A stretch of DNA of 64,000 bases from Desulfamplus sp964425195 (GTDB taxonomy: Bacteria; Desulfobacterota; Desulfobacteria; Desulfobacterales; Desulfobacteraceae). The position numbers were made by a program, and so were the translations under genes. The stretch spans positions 47,396 to 111,395 of the forward strand of contig CAYRLG010000011.1 in NCBI GenBank assembly GCA_964425195.1. Direction: 5' to 3'. Positions 1 to 6,833 of this stretch are shown piece after piece. The notes beneath the pieces were generated by a model. It worked only from the letters and a program-made list of their open reading frames with translations. It did no database searches and was not told the origin of the DNA. Within the stretch, counting starts at the first letter, position 1. Each line of letters opens with the position of its first letter.

Positions 1-1526
1 CAATGGGTCTTGTTCAGGGACTTGGAAAGATTGGAAAAAATGTTTGTGCTGCTATTCGTCAGCCTTCTGGTGGTCCTACTATGAATATAAAAGGGTCTGC
101 AGCTGGCGGTGGTCTTGCACAGTGTATCCCATTGACCCCATTCTCTCTTGGGTTTACAGGCGATATCAATGCAATTATGAACGCTCACAACCTTGCAATG
201 GTTGCCCTTACTTCCCGTCTCCAGCATGAGAGAAACTATAATGACGAGCAACTTGAAAGACTCTCTGGCATGAAACGCATTGACATAGACCCAACAAGAG
301 TTGAAATGGGCTGGGTTATGGACTTTTGCTGCCAGGCTTTGAGAAACATCATTATCGGTATTGATGGTGTAAATGGCAAAACCGATGGTTTTATGATGAA
401 ATCTAAATTTGGTATTGCTGTCTCTTCAGAAGTTATGGCTATCCTTGCTATGGCAACTGATCTTAAAGATATGCGTGAAAGAATGGGGAAAATCGTTGTT
501 GCTTACACAAAACAGGGCAAACCAGTTACAACTGAAGATTTACAAGTTGCTGGTGCTATGACAGCATGGATGGTTGATGCTCTTAACCCATCTTTAATGC
601 AGACACTTGAGGGTCAGCCAGTTATTGTTCATGCAGGACCTTTTGCAAATATTGCTATTGGACAGAGTTCAATTATTGCTGATAGAATTGGTCTAAAACT
701 TGCTGATTATCATGTAACAGAGTCTGGTTTTGGTGCTGATATTGGATTTGAGAAGTTCTGGAACTTAAAATGCCGTTACAGCGGTCTTGTTCCAGACTGT
801 GCTGTTGTTGTTGCAACAATCAGAGCACTTAAATGCCATGGTGGTGCTCCTGTTCCAGTTCCCGGAAAAGCAATGCCTGTTGAATACAAAACTGAAAATG
901 TTGGCTGGGTAGAAAAAGGTTGTGCAAACCTTATTCACCATATCAGAAATGTAAGAAAGGCTGGTATAAGCCCTGTTGTATGTATTAATGCTTTTTATAC
1001 AGATACACCGGCAGAGATTAAAAAGGTTCGTGAACTTTGTGAAGCTGAAGGTGCAAAAGTTGCTCTTTCTCGCCATTGGGAAAAGGGTGGTGACGGTGCA
1101 ATTGAATTTGCCGAAGCTGTTGTTGAAGCATGTGAAGAGAAGACAGAATTTAAATTTCTCTACGAGCTTGATATGCCAATTAAAGATAGAATATCTCTCA
1201 TTGCCAAAGAAGTTTATGGTGCAGATGGTGTTGAGTATTCAAATGAAGCTAATGCTGCTATTGACAGAATCCAGAAAGACCCACAGCTTTCAAAACTTGG
1301 TATGTGTATGGTTAAAACTCACCTTTCTCTATCTGACAACCCAGCTCTCAAAGGTGTACCAAAAGGCTGGAATCTTAAGATTAGAGAGGTGCTCACTTAT
1401 GGCGGTGCCGGATTTATCGTTCCAGTTGCAGGTGCTATTAGCTTGATGCCAGGCACAAGCTCTAACCCAGCATTTAAACGTGTTGATGTTGATGTTAATA
1501 CTGGTAAGGTTCAGGGTGTATTCTAA
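1..1526 (+). CDS. fhs: Formate--tetrahydrofolate ligase (5' end cut by window)
   Basis: ATP-dependent ligation of formate to tetrahydrofolate, giving 10-formyl-THF, the entry step of the methyl branch of C1 and Wood-Ljungdahl metabolism in the cytoplasm. The visible 507 residues begin just after the expected P-loop. Family blocks seen are RQPSGGPTMNIKGSAAGGG, FTGDINAIMNAHNLAM and HERNYNDEQL near the start, and GGAGFIVPVAGAISLMPG near the C-terminus. The family is usually about 555-590 residues, so some 50-80 N-terminal residues lie upstream of base 1. The ATG at base 3 is therefore an internal Met, not the start. folD follows on the same strand 126 bp later, which fits a shared C1 pathway. 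The identification is very secure. Confidence 0.97.
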   Translation, partial: MGLVQGLGKIGKNVCAAIRQPSGGPTMNIKGSAAGGGLAQCIPLTPFSLGFTGDINAIMNAHNLAMVALTSRLQHERNYNDEQLERLSGMKRIDIDPTRVEMGWVMDFCCQALRNIIIGIDGVNGKTDGFMMKSKFGIAVSSEVMAILAMATDLKDMRERMGKIVVAYTKQGKPVTTEDLQVAGAMTAWMVDALNPSLMQTLEGQPVIVHAGPFANIAIGQSSIIADRIGLKLADYHVTESGFGADIGFEKFWNLKCRYSGLVPDCAVVVATIRALKCHGGAPVPVPGKAMPVEYKTENVGWVEKGCANLIHHIRNVRKAGISPVVCINAFYTDTPAEIKKVRELCEAEGAKVALSRHWEKGGDGAIEFAEAVVEACEEKTEFKFLYELDMPIKDRISLIAKEVYGADGVEYSNEANAAIDRIQKDPQLSKLGMCMVKTHLSLSDNPALKGVPKGWNLKIREVLTYGGAGFIVPVAGAISLMPGTSSNPAFKRVDVDVNTGKVQGVF

Positions 1527-1555
1527 GTCTGAACAATTTTCTTGCATTATCCCAT

Positions 1556-1587
1556 GATTTGACAACTTTTTAAAAAGTTGTCAAATC
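1556..1587. repeat. Perfect 32-bp palindrome between fhs and folD
   Basis: Two 16-base arms, 1556-1571 and 1572-1587, are exact reverse complements with no spacer and a TTTTTAAAAA centre. In RNA this would form a long hairpin with a minimal loop. No T-run follows on the plus strand, so it is not a textbook intrinsic terminator. It could stabilise the 3' end of the fhs message, attenuate transcription into folD, or bind a dimeric regulator. Confidence 0.6.
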
Positions 1588-1652
1588 TATACCTATTATA
1601 AATTAACGGGTTAAAGATACTTAGAAAACTAAGAAGGAGATTTTATATAAAC

Positions 1653-2546
1653 ATGACAGCAGCTATAATAAACGGTACCGAGATTCGTAAAGAGATACTT
1701 GCAGAGGTTAAAGCAGAAGTTGAAGAGATGAAGGCAAAGTATGGAAAAGTTCCAGGTCTTGTTACTATTCTTGTTGGAGCAAACCCTGCATCAATCAGCT
1801 ATGTAACCTTGAAAGTTAAAACAGCTTTAGAGGTTGGGTTTAAAGAGATTCAAGATGATCAGCCCGCAGATATTTCAGAAGCTGACCTTCTCGCCTTGAT
1901 TGATAAATATAATAATGATCCCGAAATTAACGGCATTCTTGTTCAACTTCCGCTTCCAAAACATATTGATGAGAAGAAAGTTCTCAATGCAATAAATCCA
2001 GACAAAGATGTTGATGCATTCCATCCAGTAAATGTTGGAAGACTTATGATTGGCGGAGATGAAGCAAGGTTTTTGCCATGTACTCCTGCTGGTATTCAAG
2101 AGCTTATTGTTCGCTCTGGCACAGAGACTTCAGGTGCTGAAGTTGTTGTTGTTGGACGCTCAAATATCGTTGGCAAACCAATTGCAATGATGATGGCTCA
2201 AAAAGGTAAGGGTGCTAACAGTACAGTAACTATAGTCCACACAAGAACAAAAGATTTGGCTGCCCATTGCAAAAGAGCAGATATTCTTATCGTTGCTGCA
2301 GGCGTTCCTGATCTTGTAAAACCAGAGTGGATAAAACCCGGTGCAACTGTTATTGATGTTGGGGTAAACCGTGTTGGTATGAATGAAAAGACAGGTAAAG
2401 CTATTCTCAAAGGTGATGTTGACTATGAGAAGGCAAAAGAGATTGCAGGCAAAATTACACCAGTACCCGGTGGTGTAGGACCTATGACAATTGCCATGCT
2501 TATGAAAAATACATTAAAATCAGCACAGTACAGCCTAAAAGCATAA
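1653..2546 (+). CDS. folD: Methylene-THF dehydrogenase / methenyl-THF cyclohydrolase
   Basis: Bifunctional cytoplasmic enzyme that interconverts 5,10-methylene-, 5,10-methenyl- and 10-formyl-THF, next in line after Fhs. It has 297 residues, close to the family norm. Motifs seen are the catalytic-lysine segment SYVTLKVKTALEVG, GILVQLPLPKHID, DVDAFHPVNVGRL, PCTPAGIQEL, the Rossmann segment VVVGRSNIVGKP, and PVPGGVGPMT at the C-terminus. DVDAFHP has Ala where most FolD proteins have Gly. The ATG at 1653 follows an AAGGAGA ribosome binding site at about 1633-1639. It probably shares a message with fhs, with the palindrome at 1556-1587 lying between them. The dinucleotide specificity cannot be read reliably from the sequence. 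Confidence 0.97.
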   Translation: MTAAIINGTEIRKEILAEVKAEVEEMKAKYGKVPGLVTILVGANPASISYVTLKVKTALEVGFKEIQDDQPADISEADLLALIDKYNNDPEINGILVQLPLPKHIDEKKVLNAINPDKDVDAFHPVNVGRLMIGGDEARFLPCTPAGIQELIVRSGTETSGAEVVVVGRSNIVGKPIAMMMAQKGKGANSTVTIVHTRTKDLAAHCKRADILIVAAGVPDLVKPEWIKPGATVIDVGVNRVGMNEKTGKAILKGDVDYEKAKEIAGKITPVPGGVGPMTIAMLMKNTLKSAQYSLKA

Positions 2547-2609
2547 TCAAACCATCATAATCAAACTGTTTTTTATAAAGCTAATGCACACTGATAGGTA
2601 AAATTAAAT

Positions 2610-2657
2610 ATCAAAACTGTAGATATGTAAAATTGTATATGTATCTACAGTTTTGAT
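2610..2657. terminator. Hairpin between convergent folD and pfaD-like gene
   Basis: Perfect 16-bp arms (2610-2625 and 2642-2657) flank a 16-base loop in the gap between two converging genes. Position and symmetry fit a bidirectional transcription barrier. The flanking T-runs are weak on both strands. Confidence 0.6.
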
Positions 2658-2671
2658 CCTAAGAGATAATC

Positions 2672-4372
2672 TTAATTTGATGTAGTTACAGGTCTAAAAA
2701 GTCCGTTTCCCAAATTTACCGACCCCACCCCTTGACTTCTCAGCCAGCCAAATCTTGTATAGACAGATGCTCCTAAAAGTAAATTTATGGCTATATCTGC
2801 TACATGTCTGTTTTCACTTTTTTCAAGATATGTCCCTTTAACCCATTGATTAAAAGCTCCCATAGCAGGACCGCACCATATTTGGTAATCCATCTTTCGT
2901 TGAGCATCTCCAGCAATTGACCAGCGTGATGAGGTTCCAAGATAGGAGCGAAAAACTAAAGCCATTTTATGGCGGGGATCATTTAATGCCCGTTCAATCT
3001 CTTTTATATTGCGTCTCTTAAAAAACTCTTTAGTCTCTTCCCACTTTTGATCAAAAGTGGCTTGAAGGTACTTTTGCTCAATCTCTTTTTTCAACTTTTC
3101 AGGAACATCTTGAAAACATTCATAAGTTTTATAAATGTTATATAGTTTTTCAGCTCTCACAGCAAACATGGTACCACGTTTCAATACCTGAACCCGTGCC
3201 CCGATTTCAAACATATCAGCAGCAGGAGCCATTGCAACATCTGCCTGCTCTGCTTGCGCAAGAATCTCTTTTACATAGTTAGATGTTCCAGCCTCAACGC
3301 AGGATTGATTTATAGACCCGGTTAAAACATACGCAGCACCCATCTGAAAAGCTGCTGCAACAGATTCAGGCGTTGAAATACCTCCTGCAAATCCTACGCA
3401 CAGTGGTTTTTCATAATTAAACTCTTTATTAAACTCATCTTTAAGTGAAATCATTGTGGGCCATAAAGATATTGCAGGACGGTTGTCAGTATGTCCGCCT
3501 GAATCTGCCTCTGCTGTTAAGTCTTGTGCCATTGGAATATAAGATGAAAGTTCAGCCTCATCTTTTGATATCAAACCTTTATTTAACAGTTCTGTTACAA
3601 GTTTTTGAGGAGGCGGAGAAAAAAACTGCCGCGCAACTTCAATTCTCGATACTTTAGCAATTATCTGGTTAGGAGTGATAATATCTCCCTCCATATTACG
3701 ATGAGTACCTTTAATTCGATAATAAACAAGTGGCAAGGTTATTCTCATGAATGCAGCGGCACTAACTTTACTAACTCCGTGTTTGAGATATAATTTTGCA
3801 AGAGCCATCTCAAAATCAGGGTCTCCAAGAGAGTGAATAAAGTTGAATCCAAAAGGAAGTTCTGTTTTTGATTGAGAATCGTCTGAATCAGCAGATGATC
3901 GGCTGTATCCAAGCGTCTGTTTTAGATAAATTATAGCTTTTTCAACCTCTGAAAGAGAAAGTCCGCCAGCACCAAAAAAACCAACCATTCCGTTTTTTGC
4001 CATAGATTCAACCATTTGAACTGATGCGATGCCGTTTGCCATAGCTCCAGCAATATAAGGGTATTTTAACTTATGCCGTTCTTTAAATTGATAATCTCCA
4101 AGGTTTTCAAGCGGAAGAGGAGGGGCATAGGCTTTAATTTTAAAATATTCACAATTAGATTTATTTTTAGAATCGTTATTATAAATATTTTTATCTAAAG
4201 TTTGCTCATCATAATTTATAAATGCTTTCCCGCCACATACCCATCTATCTTTTCCATTAGAGTCAGCAACTAAATAAATTGGTTCGCTAATATGAAGAAG
4301 AGCCTCGATTATATTTGTATGAGTTTCATTATCGTAGTCACAGCCATCTTTTTGCCAGTAGCCTTTAAACAT
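2672..4372 (-). CDS. PfaD-family FMN-dependent enoyl reductase (orphan)
   Basis: Resembles PfaD, the trans-acting enoyl reductase of polyunsaturated fatty acid and polyketide synthases, a nitronate-monooxygenase-like TIM barrel that binds FMN. Supporting segments are YPYIAGAMANGIASVQMVE and MVGFFGAGGLSLSEVEKAI early in the protein, FAGGISTPESVAAAFQMGA and the phosphate-binding region in the middle, and a conserved C-terminal part with MDYQIWCGPAMGAFNQWVKG. An ATG at 4402 adds ten residues but has no ribosome binding site. The ATG at 4372 follows AGGGGGG and AAGGG and is preferred, giving 566 residues. No PfaA, PfaB or PfaC homologue is present in the window, so its partner synthase must be elsewhere or absent. 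The family call is secure. The substrate is not known from this sequence. Confidence 0.88.
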   Translation of the reverse strand: MFKGYWQKDGCDYDNETHTNIIEALLHISEPIYLVADSNGKDRWVCGGKAFINYDEQTLDKNIYNNDSKNKSNCEYFKIKAYAPPLPLENLGDYQFKERHKLKYPYIAGAMANGIASVQMVESMAKNGMVGFFGAGGLSLSEVEKAIIYLKQTLGYSRSSADSDDSQSKTELPFGFNFIHSLGDPDFEMALAKLYLKHGVSKVSAAAFMRITLPLVYYRIKGTHRNMEGDIITPNQIIAKVSRIEVARQFFSPPPQKLVTELLNKGLISKDEAELSSYIPMAQDLTAEADSGGHTDNRPAISLWPTMISLKDEFNKEFNYEKPLCVGFAGGISTPESVAAAFQMGAAYVLTGSINQSCVEAGTSNYVKEILAQAEQADVAMAPAADMFEIGARVQVLKRGTMFAVRAEKLYNIYKTYECFQDVPEKLKKEIEQKYLQATFDQKWEETKEFFKRRNIKEIERALNDPRHKMALVFRSYLGTSSRWSIAGDAQRKMDYQIWCGPAMGAFNQWVKGTYLEKSENRHVADIAINLLLGASVYTRFGWLRSQGVGSVNLGNGLFRPVTTSN

Positions 4373-4527
4373 TACCCTTTTTGCCCCCCTCTTGATTGAC
4401 ATATTTTAAAATTTTGTGATATTTGAAAAGATATTAATATAATAATAAATAGAGTTGAAATTCTTACCTGATATCAAAACTTAAATCAACTTATCAGAGG
4501 TAATAAAATTCATTAAGATTGTAGGGG

Positions 4528-4543
4528 GTGCAGCGTTCTGCAC
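4528..4543 (+). promoter_or_regulatory. Small hairpin in the leader of the glutathione peroxidase gene
   Basis: The arms GTGCAG and CTGCAC pair perfectly around a 4-base loop, 25 bases before the ATG. The hairpin is GC-rich for this region. A role in translation control is possible but not shown. Confidence 0.3.
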
Positions 4544-4568
4544 AGTAATATTCTAAAAAGGTGGGATA

Positions 4569-5063
4569 ATGACACAATTTTACACATTTACAGCTAAGAC
4601 ACTGGGAAATAAAGAGATTTCAATGGATACCTACAGAGGCAAAGTGCTTCTTGTGGTAAACACAGCCTCTAAATGCGGTTTAACGTCTCAATATAAAGGA
4701 TTGCAGCAGTTGTATGATAAATATAAGGATAGAGGATTTGAGATATTGGGATTTCCATGCAACCAGTTTGCTAATCAAGAACCAGGAGATGAAGAGTCAA
4801 TTAAACAGACCTGTTATATCAATTACGGTGTTACTTTTCAGATATTTGCAAAAATTGATGTTAATGGAGATAATGCCCACCCTATTTTTAAATACCTAAA
4901 AAAAGAGCTTCCTGGACTTTTAGTTTCTCATATTAAATGGAACTTCACGAAATTTCTTATTGATAGAGAAGGTAAGCCAATTAAGCGATTTGCTCCTAAA
5001 GATATACCTTCTTCAATTGAAGAGCATATTGAAAAACTACTCTTCAATTCTAATGTACTATAG
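4569..5063 (+). CDS. Glutathione peroxidase family protein (Cys type)
   Basis: Thiol peroxidase of the GPx family that reduces hydrogen peroxide or lipid hydroperoxides, probably with thioredoxin as donor as for most bacterial Cys-GPx proteins. It has 164 residues, a normal length. The catalytic tetrad is recognisable: Cys in NTASKCGLTSQY, Gln in GFPCNQFANQEPG, and Trp-Asn in IKWNFTKFLID. The active-site codon is Cys, not TGA-encoded selenocysteine. There is no signal peptide, so it is cytoplasmic. The ATG is preceded by AAAAAGGTGGG. In a presumed strict anaerobe it would serve oxygen defence. The next gene starts 55 bp downstream on the same strand. Confidence 0.93.
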   Translation: MTQFYTFTAKTLGNKEISMDTYRGKVLLVVNTASKCGLTSQYKGLQQLYDKYKDRGFEILGFPCNQFANQEPGDEESIKQTCYINYGVTFQIFAKIDVNGDNAHPIFKYLKKELPGLLVSHIKWNFTKFLIDREGKPIKRFAPKDIPSSIEEHIEKLLFNSNVL

Positions 5064-5117
5064 AGTTAATATAAAATTTATATTTTTATGATTAAATATT
5101 AAGGAGAGTAGTTAGGA

Positions 5118-5795
5118 TTGAATAACAATGAATTGCTGCAAAAAGAGAAGTTAGGAATATTAAAGAAGTTATTTATACTTTTTGATACTTTTTCAGAAGA
5201 AATTGATAAAGTTTGTAGAGAAGGCTGTTCAGATTGTTGTACGAGAAATGTAACCTTAACATCTTTGGAAGCACAATATATTCTTAGTGGATTAAATGTT
5301 GATGAAAAAAATGTAATTTTAACCAAAATCTTAAATGAACGTCATAAAGCTTATTTGATTCCTAAAACAACTATTAACCAGATGGCAAAAATTTGCATGG
5401 CTGGAGAAGAACCACCAGAAGAGTATAGCGATCCATCTTGGGGTAACTGCCCACTTCTTGAAGATAAAAGGTGTATGATATATGGGCTGCGTCCCTTTGC
5501 CTGTCGTACCATGATCTCCAAAAAGCGGTGCAGTTTATCAGGTTATGCTGATATGGACGACTATACTGTTACCTTGAGCAATGTTTTTATGCAGTATATT
5601 GAGCATATTGATACTGGTCGATATTTTGGCAATCTTTCTGATATTCTTCTGTTTGATAGTAACAAAGATAAATATAGTTTTCTAATCTCGTCTGAAAATC
5701 TTATTGTAAATAGATCGATTGAAATGGTTATGGTACCACCTGAACATAGGAGAAAAATTTTAAAAGTTATTAAGTATATCAAGAATATACTATAA
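5118..5795 (+). CDS. YkgJ-type cysteine cluster protein
   Basis: 225-residue protein of the YkgJ family (putative zinc- or iron-chelating domain; possibly Fe-S). The diagnostic cysteines are present: CREGCSDCC near residues 34-42, then NCPLLEDKRCMIYGLRPFAC further on, and a later KRC. The start is TTG at 5118, eight bases after AAGGAGAG. No in-frame ATG lies nearby, so the TTG start is well supported. The C-terminal third has no family motif that I recognise. The function of YkgJ proteins is generally unknown. The neighbouring peroxidase suggests, only weakly, a link to redox stress. Confidence 0.85.
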   Translation: MNNNELLQKEKLGILKKLFILFDTFSEEIDKVCREGCSDCCTRNVTLTSLEAQYILSGLNVDEKNVILTKILNERHKAYLIPKTTINQMAKICMAGEEPPEEYSDPSWGNCPLLEDKRCMIYGLRPFACRTMISKKRCSLSGYADMDDYTVTLSNVFMQYIEHIDTGRYFGNLSDILLFDSNKDKYSFLISSENLIVNRSIEMVMVPPEHRRKILKVIKYIKNIL

Positions 5796-5822
5796 TTTAC
5801 TTAAGAGGTAAGTTATCTAAAT

Positions 5823-6719
5823 TTAGCCTCTTGGATGAAACTTTTTGTGCATTTCAAGCAGATGTGTTTTTGAGATATGGGTATATATCTGTGTTGTTGC
5901 AATGTCCGCATGACCAAGCATTGTCTGGACAGACCTTAAATCTGCTCCACCTTCAATAAGATGTGTGGCAAAAGAGTGGCGAAATGTATGTGGCGTAATA
6001 TTTCGTTGTATTCCCGCTTTTATGCTGTACTGTTTTATAATTTTCCAAAAACCTTGACGGGTCATCGGTTTACCAGCTCTTGCCACAAAAAGATATTTGC
6101 TTACAGTTTTTTTAAGAAGTTGAGGGCGTCCTATTTTAATCCATTCAAGAGTACACTCCTTTGCATGTGACCCAACTGGGACAACCCTTTCACTTGAGCC
6201 TTTGCCAAATACCCTAACAAATCCTGCATCAAAGTTTATATCTTGCACTTTCATGTTAATAAGTTCTGATACTCGCAGCCCAGCTCCATATAGTATCTCA
6301 AGCATGGCAGCGTTTCTAAGTTCACGAGGAATAGTTTTGTCAGGAACATTAAGTAGTTTTTCAATCTCATCTGTAGCCATAACTTCAGGAAGATAAAAGC
6401 CTGTTTTAGGAATATCCACAGTTTTTACCGGATCAATACTAATAAGCTCCTCTTTTAATAGGAACTTAAATAACCCCCTAATAGTTATAAGGTGTCTTGC
6501 TCGAGATTTAGCAGAGAGTCCTCCTTTTTGAAGATGGATAAGCCATGCAAGGATAGCGGTTGTATCGACAGCTTCAATATACTCCAGACCATTTTGAATC
6601 ATGAAATCCACAAAACCTGTAAGATCACGGCTATATGACTCAATGCTATTTGAAGCAAGCCCCTTTTCAAGGAGCAGGTGTTTTATATAAAGGTCTGATA
6701 TTTTATCAAGATTAGTCAT
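5823..6719 (-). CDS. xerD: Tyrosine recombinase XerD
   Basis: Site-specific tyrosine recombinase that resolves chromosome dimers at dif together with XerC, and acts at the septum through FtsK. It has an N-terminal SAM-like core-binding domain (residues about 5-90) and a C-terminal catalytic domain. Catalytic residues seen are Arg in GAGLRVSELI, Lys in FGKGSSERVVP, the HTFRHSFATH box, the GHADIATTQ box, and the nucleophile Tyr in TQIYTHIS. The ATG at 6719 gives 298 residues, the typical XerD length. A TTG 12 bases upstream is possible but has no ribosome binding site. The absence of phage or integron genes nearby supports the housekeeping role. A XerC-like paralogue cannot be fully excluded without comparison. 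Confidence 0.88.
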   Translation of the reverse strand: MTNLDKISDLYIKHLLLEKGLASNSIESYSRDLTGFVDFMIQNGLEYIEAVDTTAILAWLIHLQKGGLSAKSRARHLITIRGLFKFLLKEELISIDPVKTVDIPKTGFYLPEVMATDEIEKLLNVPDKTIPRELRNAAMLEILYGAGLRVSELINMKVQDINFDAGFVRVFGKGSSERVVPVGSHAKECTLEWIKIGRPQLLKKTVSKYLFVARAGKPMTRQGFWKIIKQYSIKAGIQRNITPHTFRHSFATHLIEGGADLRSVQTMLGHADIATTQIYTHISKTHLLEMHKKFHPRG

Positions 6720-6761
6720 AGGTATAACCAACTGCCATTAATTCAATTAGAGGGAAATAAT

Positions 6762-6796
6762 AAAAAACGCCCTGAAAATTAATCTCAGGGCGTTCT
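6762..6796 (-). terminator. Rho-independent terminator of the flagellin gene
   Basis: On the minus strand, the 10-bp stem AACGCCCTGA/TCAGGGCGTT (6785-6794 with 6766-6775) closes a 9-base loop and is followed by TTTTTTATTATT. It lies 38 bases after the flagellin stop codon. Strong stem plus T-tail. Confidence 0.92.
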
Positions 6797-6833
6797 ATTA
6801 TATAAGATTTATTGGGTTATTAAAAGATTATTA

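Noticed and set aside
4569..5063. Selenocysteine form of glutathione peroxidase
   Set aside because: The active-site codon is an ordinary Cys codon (TGC), and the frame has no internal TGA.
5823..6719. Integrase of a mobile element
   Set aside because: Length and motifs fit XerD, and no att-like repeats, phage or integron genes lie nearby.
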